64,000 bases of DNA from Anaerotruncus massiliensis (ex Togo et al. 2026) (GCF_900199635.1 NZ_LT962687.1:2480541-2544540), one strand, 5' to 3'; positions 18,101 to 27,440 are shown, counted from the first letter of the stretch. Notes: generated by a model from the sequence alone, not told the origin. Program-made: numbers and translations.

Positions 18101-21100
18101 AGTATCTGGATTCGAGGGATTCCACCAGCCATACCGGCTTCACGGAAAAGGACCTCGTCTCCGGAAAGGACATCGAGATCACCAACGTGCGGCTCTCCAG
18201 AGTTCCCTTCGACGCCCTCTATGAGGAGTATTTCCTCCCGTCCGGTTCGGGCAGCGGCAACTCGGGCGGCAGAACCAACCCTCCGGTCTTTTCGACCGGC
18301 AAGGACGGGATCATCGACGAATCGATCGGCATCGTCATCACGGTGCCGGGGGAGCCGGACGCCGTCATCCGCTACACCACCTCCGTCGTGGACGAGGGCG
18401 AGAACTTCACGGACCCGACCAGGGACACCGGCACCGTTTACGCCGGGCCGATCCCCTTCCCCACGGACAAGACGACCTTCGGCATCAAGGCGATCGCGAC
18501 CGCGGGGGATAAGCTGCCCAGCACGGTGTCGTATATCCGCTACAACTCCACGACCAACATCGGCAGGCCCGACCCGCCGGAGCTCAGGCTAAACGGGCTG
18601 GCCTTCGACCCGGCCATGACCTATCCCTCCGGAAGCAAGATCCATTTCACCCACCCCTTCCTGGGGAAGGGCGCCGTCCGCTTCACCATCGACGGAAGCA
18701 CCCCCACCGAGGCGAACGCCAAGGAGTACAACGAGCAGGAGCCGCTCGACCTGCCCGGCGACTACGCGGTGGTGACCATCCGGGCGTATTTCAAGCGAAC
18801 GGACGTGCCGGATAAGGTGAGCGACACCGTCAGCTTCCCCGTGCGCGTGCGCCAGGCGCTGGACGGTCCGGCCGCGAGCGTCAATCCCAACACGTCGGTG
18901 ACCAACGGGCAAAGCCTGCTGTTCACCCTTTCGGACAAGACGCTCGAACAGCTCGACAGCAACTATGGGACCTCCGGCGCCTTTTTGCAGCGGGTGACCT
19001 ATCACGCCGCCGACGGGCTTCATGACAGCGGCGGCAAGCTGCTGACCGATCTTGTCATGCAGGATTCCGGTTCCGAAAACGACGCCTCCATCTCGCTGGA
19101 CCGCGCCAGCGACGCCCCGCAGGACGGGGCCGAGTACATCAACTGCATCCTGACCCTCGACAATTTCGCCATGCCCACCCTGCAGTATGTCATGGGGGAC
19201 GAGGATCCGATCGCGGCGGGCACCGCCTATTCCTACGGGCTGCGGACGGTCACCAGCACCACCGACGACGCGGGCGTCACGACCTACACGGTCAGCTATC
19301 GCAATCCCCAGACGATCACACTCGAGGGGGAACCCAAGAAATCCGTCACCGTGAAGGCGGCGGTGCTCACCAAGAGCGAAACCTATGACAACAGCGCGGT
19401 TTCCACCTTCCTCTACCGGCTGCTGGACCGGACGGCGGCGCCCGAGGCGTCGCCGAAGCCTCCGGACGACGAGGCGCTCGAGCTGCGGCCGGACGAGACG
19501 ATCAAGCTGTCCAGCAAGACCGCCGGCGCAAGCATCTACTACACTGACGACGACACTCCGCCCGCCCTGAAGTCGGACGGCACTCCGGACGGCACCACCA
19601 GGCTCTACGACCCGAAGACCGGCATCCCCATGAACAAGGACGCCCTCACCTTCTACATCATCCGGGCGTTCGCGGTCACCCCGGGCTACGACCAGAGCGA
19701 GGTCGCGGTCTTCCGCTACCAGCTTCCCGCGCGGGTGCAGGCGGTGCTGGCCAGCCCGGACGACAGCGATGAGATCGTGAAGGGCACCAAGGTCACCCTC
19801 ACCTGCACCACCAGGGACGCGACCATCTATTACACCACCAACGACAGCACGCCCGAGCCCTACAAGAGCCCCGTCTACTCCTCCCCCATCCAGATCGACG
19901 AGGACACGGTCATCCGGGCCATCGCCGAGAAGGACGGGATGCAAAGCGCCGAGGCGGTCTACGACTACGAGGTGGCGGGCACCCTGAAGAAGCCCTCCTC
20001 CTCGCTCGACAGCGGCTCGGTGGTCTACAAGGGCACCCGCATCAGGCTTTCCGGCAAGGAGACGATCGCCTACACGGTGGACGGCAGCGATCCCAAGGCC
20101 ATCCTGAAGGAGGACGACAAGAAGGACTCCTCCGGCGGCGGCACCACCATCACCGTGACCACGGGCGAAAAGGAGAAGGACGACCAGGTGCTCTACGGCG
20201 AGAACGTGGTGATCGACGCCGACTTCGGGGAATCGGTGACCGTGACCGCCTTCTGCTACGGCGGCGGCAAGACCCCCAGCGAGACGTCGACCTTTACCTA
20301 CACCATCTGTGAAAAGGAGGACTACCTGACGGCGGTTCCCCCGGCGGGCAGCGTCCTGCGGCCGGACGACTCGGTGACCCTCACCACCTCGCTCACCGAC
20401 GGCATGATCTTCTACACGGTCGGCGGCGACGCGCCCGACGTGCGTTCCTCCGGAAGCAGCTACCGCCACTCGGCGCGGGGCGACGCCGTCGAGGGCAGCA
20501 CCGTGCCGGTGGAGGGAGAGCCCGGCAGCACCTTCACCATCCGGGCCACGGCGGTGCAGGACGGCGGCGACGGCGGCACCACGGTCGTCTTCTCCTACCA
20601 GATCGCCGAGCGCACCCCCGCGCCCACCGCGTCGATCCCCTCCGGGGCGGTCACGCTCGACGGCGCGGCGGTGGTCCTCACCGTCAAGGAGGGCGACATC
20701 TTCTACACGACCGACGGCGCCGACCCGACCACCTCCAGCACCCTCTACACAGGCCCCATCTCCGTCACCGGCTCGATGGTGCTCAAGGCCGTCGCCGTCG
20801 CGGAGGGCAAGGAGCCCAGCGAGATCGTCCAGTACGTCTACACCCACGCCGGCCAGACGGCCGCGCCGGTGATGAGCGTGCCGGGCGGCGAGATCGAGCA
20901 GGGCACCAAGGTGGAGCTGAAAACCGAGACGCTCGGCGCGGTCATCTACTACACGACCGACGGCACCGAGCCCACCGAGCAGAGCATGACCTACACCGCC
21001 CCGGTGACCATCATGCGGCCGGTGACCCTCAAGGCGAAGGCGGCGCTGCCCGGACTCCACGACAGCGTGGTGAACGCCGCCACCTACACCGTCTTCGAAC

Positions 21101-21732
21101 CGGAAAAGCCGGAAACCGAAAACGAAGCCGATAAGCTGCTGCGTCTGGAGACCGACCGGCTGGCAAGCCGCCGGACCTATTCGGACGAGACCGCCGGGCC
21201 GAGCTTCTCCGACGTCGTGCTCGTGGATACCCAGTTCAACGCCGTGCTCTCCGCACCGGACGGGAGCGTCCCCGGGGACGCCCGGCTGGTGATCCGCAGG
21301 GTGGAGCCCTCGAGGAAGGAGCGGCAGGCGGTGCAGACCCAGTTCGGCTACGCCATCGTCTCCGCCTTTGAGGTGACGCTCGAACGCGGCGGCGAGGAGA
21401 TCGGGCTCTCCGGCGAGGCCGAGCTCGGGCTTCCGGTCCCCGCGGACTACCAGAACGGCGTGGTCATGATCTGCCGGCTGGCCGAGGACGGGTCGGTGGA
21501 GGCCTGCGACACCCGGCGTTCCGGCGGGATCGCCTACGCCATGCGCGACCATCTTTCCAAATACGCGATCATCGTCCCGGAAGCGGCCGCCGCCATGAGC
21601 GGGGGCGCGCGCTCCGGTCTCCCATGGGCACTCGGCGGCCTGGCCGCATCCGCGGCCGCGGCCGGGATCGTCCTGGCGGCGCTCCGCCGGAGAAGGAAAA
21701 AACAGCGGAGCGAGGATTTACCGGAGGCCTGA
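15187..21732 (+). CDS. Giant membrane-anchored surface protein (GLUG and chitobiase-C-like repeats)
   Basis: The 2181-residue protein has a signal peptide (1-35, ending near APVFAADED). A GLUG-type beta-helix follows (about 95-300: GGLAGWAHGG, VGGLVGLMGD). Several Ig-like stretches come next. Many chitobiase/hexosaminidase C-terminal-like repeats (about 1030-1980) carry the motif I-Y-Y-T-T-D-G-x-x-P. A hydrophobic span (about 2143-2163) and an Arg/Lys tail anchor it. The likely role is an extended adhesin or envelope scaffold. Its position inside the eCIS gene run, overlapping the ATPase by 4 bp (ATGA), is unusual. It could display, tether or target the particle. The ligand is unknown. Confidence 0.8.
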   Translation: MNFWKRTFATLAAFAILLGAVPELPAPLAAPVFAADEDTEAVGPNDKTAFLVTLSDGKTEETWSLNDVRRGWRQENGSAATYTKAVQQKNIEASGSELKGLEIEGKTARSISAEIDGAGKTITLADGTELSPETGRYSAGLFPYVEGGSLKNITVLLEGGVFYIQPASPSIGQAVYHAGILVGEIYGGNIKNCAVVSRVKTGSLEIRNVSMGLGSYSVGGLAGWAHGGTSIDGCYSDADVYAGLGSGNISGTYKYVGGLVGLMGDSSTAVSNCAYYGQKVYVYDFDPERCPSISRRSASAGALAGGTEGGAGLQNSYAHKGAVRIYDIQEGNGGTDIRNTINDLGNRTNPLSGFPAVIGGGAAGTVAGNTAAGFSSVYSQFTCHVNSNGLSYDGKTGTTATASRLGASWIDVNTSIPNLKWLVGSGAPEVKVTGSPWPPTVAITPYPMAGNDWRFDASVPVMGTMPTANPPAGITIDSSAGMAGVVVAPHGVAGKDDFYAGLTYDFVARLSGVTSTDGFRVNWSAGPEPAATADGALAIPAESAGIAVTVTAAAVSTASGSTVGTGSYSFTPKAGDLKVTSTAEEVEPGGSVGVGAEVTSGLPEGWDVVFSVEGKPGTEVTKEGGGYLLNAAPDETGTGGKLTVTATAENAGFPGARLTASKEITLKEKAPGPEYADELQLAPAEGGSGGGRELLPGQKVKLSVTAPTVPEGAVPGALSTTAWSGGGLDGATGASVEYTAPADGVSGTVTITATLKVGAGTDDAPGEVDYTAVFSITAKTPDTPDTPTAGRVTVTVPSPDRLDGSGKHVEAGDPGGPVRNHYTLTFNAHTVSDRDNKTVMDVLAYYKYQFVKANANVNESGFAESEKDDNVTDLSGSAETGIGFSLKDPAADNAVYLKLYIDGDNASRTRGGAVVYKVPLASWSTALPPEPGWTADEGKPVGSYTASVNPYKPDHTPEGAESPTAMDLSRLEYLDSRDSTSHTGFTEKDLVSGKDIEITNVRLSRVPFDALYEEYFLPSGSGSGNSGGRTNPPVFSTGKDGIIDESIGIVITVPGEPDAVIRYTTSVVDEGENFTDPTRDTGTVYAGPIPFPTDKTTFGIKAIATAGDKLPSTVSYIRYNSTTNIGRPDPPELRLNGLAFDPAMTYPSGSKIHFTHPFLGKGAVRFTIDGSTPTEANAKEYNEQEPLDLPGDYAVVTIRAYFKRTDVPDKVSDTVSFPVRVRQALDGPAASVNPNTSVTNGQSLLFTLSDKTLEQLDSNYGTSGAFLQRVTYHAADGLHDSGGKLLTDLVMQDSGSENDASISLDRASDAPQDGAEYINCILTLDNFAMPTLQYVMGDEDPIAAGTAYSYGLRTVTSTTDDAGVTTYTVSYRNPQTITLEGEPKKSVTVKAAVLTKSETYDNSAVSTFLYRLLDRTAAPEASPKPPDDEALELRPDETIKLSSKTAGASIYYTDDDTPPALKSDGTPDGTTRLYDPKTGIPMNKDALTFYIIRAFAVTPGYDQSEVAVFRYQLPARVQAVLASPDDSDEIVKGTKVTLTCTTRDATIYYTTNDSTPEPYKSPVYSSPIQIDEDTVIRAIAEKDGMQSAEAVYDYEVAGTLKKPSSSLDSGSVVYKGTRIRLSGKETIAYTVDGSDPKAILKEDDKKDSSGGGTTITVTTGEKEKDDQVLYGENVVIDADFGESVTVTAFCYGGGKTPSETSTFTYTICEKEDYLTAVPPAGSVLRPDDSVTLTTSLTDGMIFYTVGGDAPDVRSSGSSYRHSARGDAVEGSTVPVEGEPGSTFTIRATAVQDGGDGGTTVVFSYQIAERTPAPTASIPSGAVTLDGAAVVLTVKEGDIFYTTDGADPTTSSTLYTGPISVTGSMVLKAVAVAEGKEPSEIVQYVYTHAGQTAAPVMSVPGGEIEQGTKVELKTETLGAVIYYTTDGTEPTEQSMTYTAPVTIMRPVTLKAKAALPGLHDSVVNAATYTVFEPEKPETENEADKLLRLETDRLASRRTYSDETAGPSFSDVVLVDTQFNAVLSAPDGSVPGDARLVIRRVEPSRKERQAVQTQFGYAIVSAFEVTLERGGEEIGLSGEAELGLPVPADYQNGVVMICRLAEDGSVEACDTRRSGGIAYAMRDHLSKYAIIVPEAAAAMSGGARSGLPWALGGLAASAAAAGIVLAALRRRRKKQRSEDLPEA

Positions 21733-21780
21733 CGGCCGCGGGGTCCGCTTCCAAATCTATAGAGAAAGCAGGTCGATCGG

Positions 21781-23580
21781 ATGCAAAACCGCAGGTATTT
21801 TCCGTTTGAACGGAACTCCTTTTATCCCGGCAAGCTGCTCACCGCCCGCGACTTCGAGGCGGAGCAGCGGTACATGAACGACAAGCGGCGCCTCATGAAC
21901 CGGCTCTTCGGCGGCAGCGGCATCGTGGCCGGCCTGGGGGTCATCATGGCGGACGACGCCTCGGTGATCCTGCAGGCGGGCTGCGCGCTCGACGCCAGCG
22001 GCCGCGAGATCGTGGTGCCGGAGACCCGGGTCATCAAGCTCCCCACTGTGGAGGGCTACGACCGGCTCACCTCCAACTGCGCCTACCTCGGCATCTCCTA
22101 CGGGGAGACGCCGGAGGAGGAGGTCTACTCGGTGATGAGCGACGAGAACGGCGCGCCGCGCTTCAACAAGCTGGCGGAGGGCTACAAGCTCACGCTGACG
22201 GACGAGTCAATGGCCGCCAGGGTGCCGCGGGAGCTGGATGAATTTGTCAACCGCGTGGTCATTTACGCCGCCGAGGATGTGGAGGCCGCGCTGCTGGTTC
22301 CCGCCTGCCTGCCCAGGGAGAGCGCGCTGCGGGTGCGCTTCACCATCACCCGCCAGACGCCCGGCACCGGGGAATACGCCTTCTCCTGCCGGCTCGGGGC
22401 CCCGGGCTTCCAGACCGGGAGCGGGGCGGCGCTGGAGATCTCGGCGGACAAGGTGAAGCTCTCCCACGGGGAACAGCGGTCCTTCGACTATCTGCTGCGC
22501 CCGGAGCCCTACCTGTGGGGCGGCGGCGCGGTGACGCTGGCCGTGGAGAACTTCGCGATCCGCCGCGGCGACGAGGAGTTCACCCTCAACCGCCGGATGG
22601 AAGCGGTGGTCAAGCCGGTGGACCAGACGCTCGACGCCTTTTACCTCTCGGCCTGCTACGGCAGGCCGATGGATAAGCAGCTCACCGAAACGTTCGACGA
22701 GCGGCTCTGGATCGCGAAGCTGCTGCTCCTGCGGCGCGGAAGCTCGATCATCGTCGACCGGGTGCTGCCGCCGCCCTTTGGCCAGTACAGCTACAACGCC
22801 CAGCAGCTCATGCTGCTGCGGGAGCTGGAGGAATACTACCCCGCGCCGCGCGGGGAGGCGGAAGCCCCGCCCGCCGGCCGGACGGCGGAAGCCCCGGCCG
22901 TATCGGCCCCCGAGCCCGGCGGGCTGCGCAGCACCGCCTGCGGCATCTTCAACCTCTCGCTGGGGCTGGGCGCGGACCAGAAGGGCCCCGCCTTTTCAGA
23001 GGAGATCATGCACGGGCTCGGCAAGGGCCCGGTCTACGTGGACGTCGGGGTCGAGTACATCGACGCGGCTTCCGAGCCGGGCGGCAGCGGCGAGATCCTG
23101 CTGGGGAACGTTTCCCTCTTCAAATCGGACGCGCCCGCGGGCGGCGAGGAACGGATCTACAACCTCTCCACCGCCGTCAAGGTGCTTCCGGAACGCGGCA
23201 CCTTCGTCGTGGCGGTCAACCTCGAGAAGCCGACCGGGCTCATCAGCCTGCGGATCCGCTGGTTCGCCTTCCGGCTCGGGGAGCTCTCCAAGCAGCTCAA
23301 GCCGCAGGACAGGGGCGAACGGATGCTGATGCTCAATCCCGATACGATCGTGCTGGCGCCGAAGGCCGCCGCCCACCTCTCCCCCGTCTTCGTGAACATG
23401 CCCAGCGAGGCCTGCACCTTCCGGGTGATAGATCCCGAGGGCGGCACGGTGGACCAGAACGGCCTCTACACCGCTCCCGCCAGGGAGGGCGCCTATGAGG
23501 TCCGGGTGGAGGCGGTCAGCGATCCGACCATCTATACCCACGCGTTCATGATCGTCACACAGAAGAAAAAGGAAGAATAG
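21781..23580 (+). CDS. eCIS-associated protein with N-terminal tail-type domain and C-terminal Ig-like domain
   Basis: The 599-residue soluble protein opens with a recognisable signature (RYFPFERNSFYPGKLLTARD, then EAEQRYMNDKRRLMNRL). As I recall, this signature recurs in proteins of contractile injection loci. A beta-rich region carries GLGVIMADD and ALDASGREIVVP. The centre is Pro-rich (about 355-380). The last 90 residues form a bacterial Ig-like module (TFRVIDPEGG, DQNGLYTAP). There is no signal peptide. It may be a particle surface or fibre-like component. It is followed within 40 bp by the single-pass membrane protein. Confidence 0.6.
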   Translation: MQNRRYFPFERNSFYPGKLLTARDFEAEQRYMNDKRRLMNRLFGGSGIVAGLGVIMADDASVILQAGCALDASGREIVVPETRVIKLPTVEGYDRLTSNCAYLGISYGETPEEEVYSVMSDENGAPRFNKLAEGYKLTLTDESMAARVPRELDEFVNRVVIYAAEDVEAALLVPACLPRESALRVRFTITRQTPGTGEYAFSCRLGAPGFQTGSGAALEISADKVKLSHGEQRSFDYLLRPEPYLWGGGAVTLAVENFAIRRGDEEFTLNRRMEAVVKPVDQTLDAFYLSACYGRPMDKQLTETFDERLWIAKLLLLRRGSSIIVDRVLPPPFGQYSYNAQQLMLLRELEEYYPAPRGEAEAPPAGRTAEAPAVSAPEPGGLRSTACGIFNLSLGLGADQKGPAFSEEIMHGLGKGPVYVDVGVEYIDAASEPGGSGEILLGNVSLFKSDAPAGGEERIYNLSTAVKVLPERGTFVVAVNLEKPTGLISLRIRWFAFRLGELSKQLKPQDRGERMLMLNPDTIVLAPKAAAHLSPVFVNMPSEACTFRVIDPEGGTVDQNGLYTAPAREGAYEVRVEAVSDPTIYTHAFMIVTQKKKEE

Positions 23581-23618
23581 CGGCTTTGCCGCCGTGTTGA
23601 AAGGGGGCCAGGCGGACC

Positions 23619-24512
23619 GTGTCGGAATTACTCAGCATGCGGCTGGAGCCGGTGCGCACCGTCCTCAAAAACGAGGTGAACGAGATCGCCGTCTGCGTCG
23701 ATTTGGGACGGCGGACGGGCGTGTTCTACACCATGATCTCGATCACCGAGCCGCGCGTCCGGCTGGGGGTGGCCGCGCTGCTGGCGCAGGGCCTCTTCTC
23801 CCAGACGAGCGACTACCTCGGCTCCTATTCCCAGGGGGACCGGCTGAACCTCGTGTTCCTCTACCGGGACGAGAACCTGCTCGAGCGGCAGGGGCCGTTC
23901 TACGCCACGAGCTTCGCCCACCGCAAACGGATCGCGCAAAACCTCGTGGTCGCGCTGGCGGAGTCGCAGGTGACCGGGTCCGTCGGGCTGCTGCTGCTCT
24001 CGCAGCGCAACCTCAACATCGCCCCCGATCTGACGGTTTACCTCAACTACTTCCTCGACTTCCAGAAGTGGGACCCGGACACGGAGGACAGCCAGTTCTA
24101 CCGGTATGCCGCGCAGGCGGTCTTCCAGATCCTCTCCCAGGAATATGAGCTGCGGTCGGAGGGACAGTTCGACAGCTACCCCAGCGAGCTGCAGGCCTTC
24201 TACAAGAAGGCCGAGACCAAGGGCTTCCTCTCCCACAGCGCGATTCTCGCGGCGCTCAAGGCCATGCCCGACCGGCCCATCGAGCTTCGGGTGGGCGTGC
24301 GCAGGCTGGCGGGGCGCGCGGGGGACCTGCTGGAATGGGTCAAAAGTCGCAGCATGGCCATTTTCGTGGCGGCCCTGGTCCTCGCGACCGTCATCTATGC
24401 GGGCTACCAGATCACCCTGCGGCTCTCCTACCGGAGCGCAGCGGAAAAAAACACCGCCTACGCGGGACTTTCCAACATCGGGGACGTCGCGCTCGGCGAT
24501 GAGACAATTTAA
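23619..24512 (+). CDS. Single-pass membrane protein, eCIS operon
   Basis: The 297-residue protein starts at GTG 23619, with AAGGGGG upstream. Residues 1-240 look cytoplasmic and globular, with mixed alpha/beta character and no catalytic motif that I recognise. A single hydrophobic span (about 244-265, MAIFVAALVLATVIYAGYQI) is followed by a short outer tail. The topology, tail-anchored with a large cytoplasmic domain, would suit a docking or membrane-recruitment factor for the injection particle. It is followed after 18 bp by the HAMP membrane protein. Function not identified. Confidence 0.6.
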   Translation: MSELLSMRLEPVRTVLKNEVNEIAVCVDLGRRTGVFYTMISITEPRVRLGVAALLAQGLFSQTSDYLGSYSQGDRLNLVFLYRDENLLERQGPFYATSFAHRKRIAQNLVVALAESQVTGSVGLLLLSQRNLNIAPDLTVYLNYFLDFQKWDPDTEDSQFYRYAAQAVFQILSQEYELRSEGQFDSYPSELQAFYKKAETKGFLSHSAILAALKAMPDRPIELRVGVRRLAGRAGDLLEWVKSRSMAIFVAALVLATVIYAGYQITLRLSYRSAAEKNTAYAGLSNIGDVALGDETI

Positions 24513-24530
24513 ACGAGGGGAGGCTGGCCA

Positions 24531-27203
24531 ATGACCAGGATCTTGCGGGCAATTGTGGTTCTGGCGGCGGCCGCGGCGGCCGTCCTGACGGCCGTGGCCA
24601 CCGCCGCGGACTACGCCGTCCCGATCGACCGGGTCGCCGGGCTCGCGGCCGCGCCCGAGGGGCGCACCTGCCTCGCCCTGTACGAGGGGGATGCCATCAA
24701 AATCCGGCTGGTGGACGCGGAAGGCGTCATGCGCGCGAGCGCGTCGCTGCCCCGCGTGCGGGACGGGCACCTCTATGCGGTGGCCGATATGGACGTCGAC
24801 GCGGAGGGCGTCCTCTACCTGCTCTGCGACCTCTCCGACCCGGAGAGCGGCGAATACCAGGGGCAGGAGCTCTCCCTCTACGACCCGTCCGCCCTCTTCC
24901 GCAAGCGGCTGGCCCGCCACCAGTTCGATCCGCAGCTCCCCATCCGCTACCGCTGGCTGAACGTCCAGAGCTCGCTGGTCCTGATGGCGGTCGACCAGTC
25001 GGGAAACGCGCTCATCCGGGAGGCCTACGACCCGGCCTCCCTCTACGGCCGGCAGCCGCCCGCCCCGATGGGAACCCGGAACTATCCGCTCGACGCGGAG
25101 GAGGGCATCTGGGAGGCGGTGATCGCCGGGAGCGACGTGGCCTACGCCACCAAGTCGGGCAAGGTCTTCCTGACCGCCGAGGGCGGCGGAGACCCGGTCG
25201 AGGTCTACCCGAACCGGGTGCTCACCGAGCTGATGTATCCGCTCTTTCTGGCGCCCCAGGGCGCGGATGAAATCTACATCGGGGAGCAGGAGAGCGGCGA
25301 CCTTCTCTCGCTCGGCCTGCGCGACGGCGGAACGACCCTCCTCAAGAGCGGCACCGAGCCCTTCTCGGGGGTCAGCGGCTATACGCCGGGAAGCCTGCGC
25401 GCGGTGTCGATGACCGACCCGCAGAACTTTTCCGCGCTCGCCCCCAATGCCGACGGCTTCGCGCTGATCACCTCCCAAGACGGGGAGGTCACGGCGGCCG
25501 AGAGCCTGCGTCCCTCCCTGGGAGGCCTGGCGCTGAAGGTTCTCTGGACCTTCCTGCGGTATCTGGCGCTCCTGCTGGCCGCGATGCTGCTGGTCTACGG
25601 CTTCATTCACCTGCTGGGCCGGGGACGCACGATCCTCGCCAAGCTGATCCTCTCCTCCATCCCGCTGCTGGCGGTGGCGCTGGTGGTATTCGGCGTCTTT
25701 TCCTACCGCGCCTATTCGGCCGCCATCACGCAGAGCTTTCAGAAGCAGGTGGAGGACGAGGGCAACCTGCTGACCGCCCTCTTCGGCACCGAGAGCTTCG
25801 ACGAGATCGAATATCCCTACGACTACACGGGCGAGGCCTACGGATACCTGCACCAGCAGATGTCCACCCGGCCGGTCCATACCGCCACCGCCTACTATGA
25901 GCACCAGCAGCTCTATATCGGCGTGGACTTTGAAAACCCCTGCTTCTACCCCTTCGACGTCCGGCTGGACGCCGGCGCGCGGGAGCTCTACCTGCAGGCG
26001 GCCTATACCGGCCGGGCGCAGTCCGGCGTCCTGGACGACGAAAACGGGCGGCGTCTCGTCAGTGTCACGCCGGTGGGCGGCACCTCCGGGACCGCGGTCT
26101 ACCTGCTCGAGGCGGGCATTCTGACGTCGAACCTGGACGCATACACCGCGAGCTATCTGCGCACCTACGTGGTGGTTTCGCTCCTCTTCCTGGCGGCGAT
26201 CGGCGCGCTGCTCACCTTCCTGTTCCGGCGGGTGCTCACCCCCATCCGGCAGATCCGCGCGGGGCTCGAGGCGTTCGCCCAGGGGGACCGGACGGTCCGG
26301 CTGGAAACAGCCGTCACCGACGAGTTCTCCGGCATCGTGCGGGTGTTCAACAAGATGGCGGGCGACATCGACGCCCAGCTCTACAGCCTGCGGCGGCAGA
26401 GCGAGACCTACTTCCGGTTCATCCCCCAGCGGATGCTCCAGCTGCTCGGCAAGGACAATCTCGGCGAGGTGGAGCTTGGAAGCGGCAGCGGCCGGGAGTG
26501 CCCCGTGCTCTGCGCCGACCTGGAGTTTTCCGCCGACGGCCTTTCGCCCGAGCGGGAGCAGGAGCTCACCAACCGCTTCTTCAACCTCCTCAACCGGGCC
26601 GCCGACCGCTGCGGCGCGACGCTCATGACCGACAGCGTCAACCTGCACCGGCTGCGGGTGATTTGCCCGGGTGGGGCCGCCGACGCGGTGGAGATCGCGC
26701 TGGCGGTGCTCACCGAGGTGGAAAACCTCAACGCCGGGCTGCCGATCAAAAACCGGCTGCGCCCGCTGCTCTTCATCCACAGCACCCGCGTCTACTATGG
26801 AATCTGCGGCGACGAGAACCGGCTGGTGCCCGCGCTGCTCTCCGGCGATCTGGACGACCTATCCGGCGGGGCGGCAAAGCTGCGGCAGTTCGGCTGCCGG
26901 CTGCTGGTGACCCGCGCGGCCTTTGAGGAGCTTCCAGCGGACCACCGTTACGTCAGCCGGTTCATCGGCTACCCGGAGGGGAAGCGGCGGCAGAACTACG
27001 GGCTCTACGACTTTTACGACGCGGCGGCCCCGGAGGTCACCCGCCTGCTCACCGAGACCCGCCCCACCTTCGACAAGGCGATGGCCCTCTACCTCGAAGG
27101 GCGCTTCCCGGAGGCGAAAAACCTTTTCGCGCTGGTGCTGCGGGAAAACCAATACGACGACGCGGCGCGCTACTATGTGTTCCGCTGTGAACAGGAGCTC
27201 TAG
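24531..27203 (+). CDS. HAMP membrane sensor with degenerate class III cyclase-like domain and TPR tail
   Basis: The 890-residue protein has a signal/anchor (1-25), a beta-propeller-like outer region (about 30-330), two membrane spans (about 338-360 and 372-392), a second outer sensor domain (about 395-540), another span (about 543-563), HAMP (about 564-612), the linker typical of adenylate cyclases (YFRFIPQRMLQLLGK, about 626-640), a cyclase-like fold and a TPR-like end (846-890). The first metal Asp region is partly kept (LCADLEF). The second-metal and substrate motif (G-D in family members) is not present. It therefore looks like a non-catalytic signalling or scaffold protein. ATG 24531 follows GAGGGGAGG. 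Confidence 0.75.
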   Translation: MTRILRAIVVLAAAAAAVLTAVATAADYAVPIDRVAGLAAAPEGRTCLALYEGDAIKIRLVDAEGVMRASASLPRVRDGHLYAVADMDVDAEGVLYLLCDLSDPESGEYQGQELSLYDPSALFRKRLARHQFDPQLPIRYRWLNVQSSLVLMAVDQSGNALIREAYDPASLYGRQPPAPMGTRNYPLDAEEGIWEAVIAGSDVAYATKSGKVFLTAEGGGDPVEVYPNRVLTELMYPLFLAPQGADEIYIGEQESGDLLSLGLRDGGTTLLKSGTEPFSGVSGYTPGSLRAVSMTDPQNFSALAPNADGFALITSQDGEVTAAESLRPSLGGLALKVLWTFLRYLALLLAAMLLVYGFIHLLGRGRTILAKLILSSIPLLAVALVVFGVFSYRAYSAAITQSFQKQVEDEGNLLTALFGTESFDEIEYPYDYTGEAYGYLHQQMSTRPVHTATAYYEHQQLYIGVDFENPCFYPFDVRLDAGARELYLQAAYTGRAQSGVLDDENGRRLVSVTPVGGTSGTAVYLLEAGILTSNLDAYTASYLRTYVVVSLLFLAAIGALLTFLFRRVLTPIRQIRAGLEAFAQGDRTVRLETAVTDEFSGIVRVFNKMAGDIDAQLYSLRRQSETYFRFIPQRMLQLLGKDNLGEVELGSGSGRECPVLCADLEFSADGLSPEREQELTNRFFNLLNRAADRCGATLMTDSVNLHRLRVICPGGAADAVEIALAVLTEVENLNAGLPIKNRLRPLLFIHSTRVYYGICGDENRLVPALLSGDLDDLSGGAAKLRQFGCRLLVTRAAFEELPADHRYVSRFIGYPEGKRRQNYGLYDFYDAAAPEVTRLLTETRPTFDKAMALYLEGRFPEAKNLFALVLRENQYDDAARYYVFRCEQEL

Positions 27204-27223
27204 CTCCCCACGGGAGGAAAGCC

Positions 27224-27406
27224 ATGCCCGGATTTTTGGATTCCATGCTCGGCCGGCTCCCGTCCGCTGTGACGGGCCCGTCCCGGAACGCCCTTTCACG
27301 CGCCCGGGCGGGGGCGGATCCCCGCAGGGCCGCCCATCGCCTCATCCGCCCCCTGAACGAAAGCATCCGCCGCGGGCTGCGGGACAGCCTCAAAAAGCGG
27401 CGCTGA
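27224..27406 (+). CDS. Small basic protein, eCIS operon
   Basis: This 60-residue protein is strongly basic (12 Arg, 2 Lys), with a hydrophobic N-terminus (MPGFLDSMLGRL) and an Arg/Lys-rich end (LKKRR). It has a strong ribosome site (GGAGGAAAGCC) directly before ATG 27224 and fits neatly between two genes with gaps of 20 and 34 bp, so I regard it as real. No domain recognised. It could be a nucleic acid or membrane-surface binder, or a chaperone for the neighbouring membrane proteins. Confidence 0.6.
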   Translation: MPGFLDSMLGRLPSAVTGPSRNALSRARAGADPRRAAHRLIRPLNESIRRGLRDSLKKRR

Positions 27407-27440
27407 TGGCCCGAAAAGCCGATAAAAGGAGGAGTCGTTG

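Noticed and set aside
18589-21552. Reverse-strand ORF of 987 codons
   Set aside because: It is antisense to the giant surface protein, with Val/Gly/Arg/His-rich low-complexity content expected from a GC-rich shadow frame and no domain.
23628-26780. Reverse-strand ORF of 1050 codons
   Set aside because: It spans three plus-strand genes antisense, lacks a ribosome site and is a shadow of codon bias.
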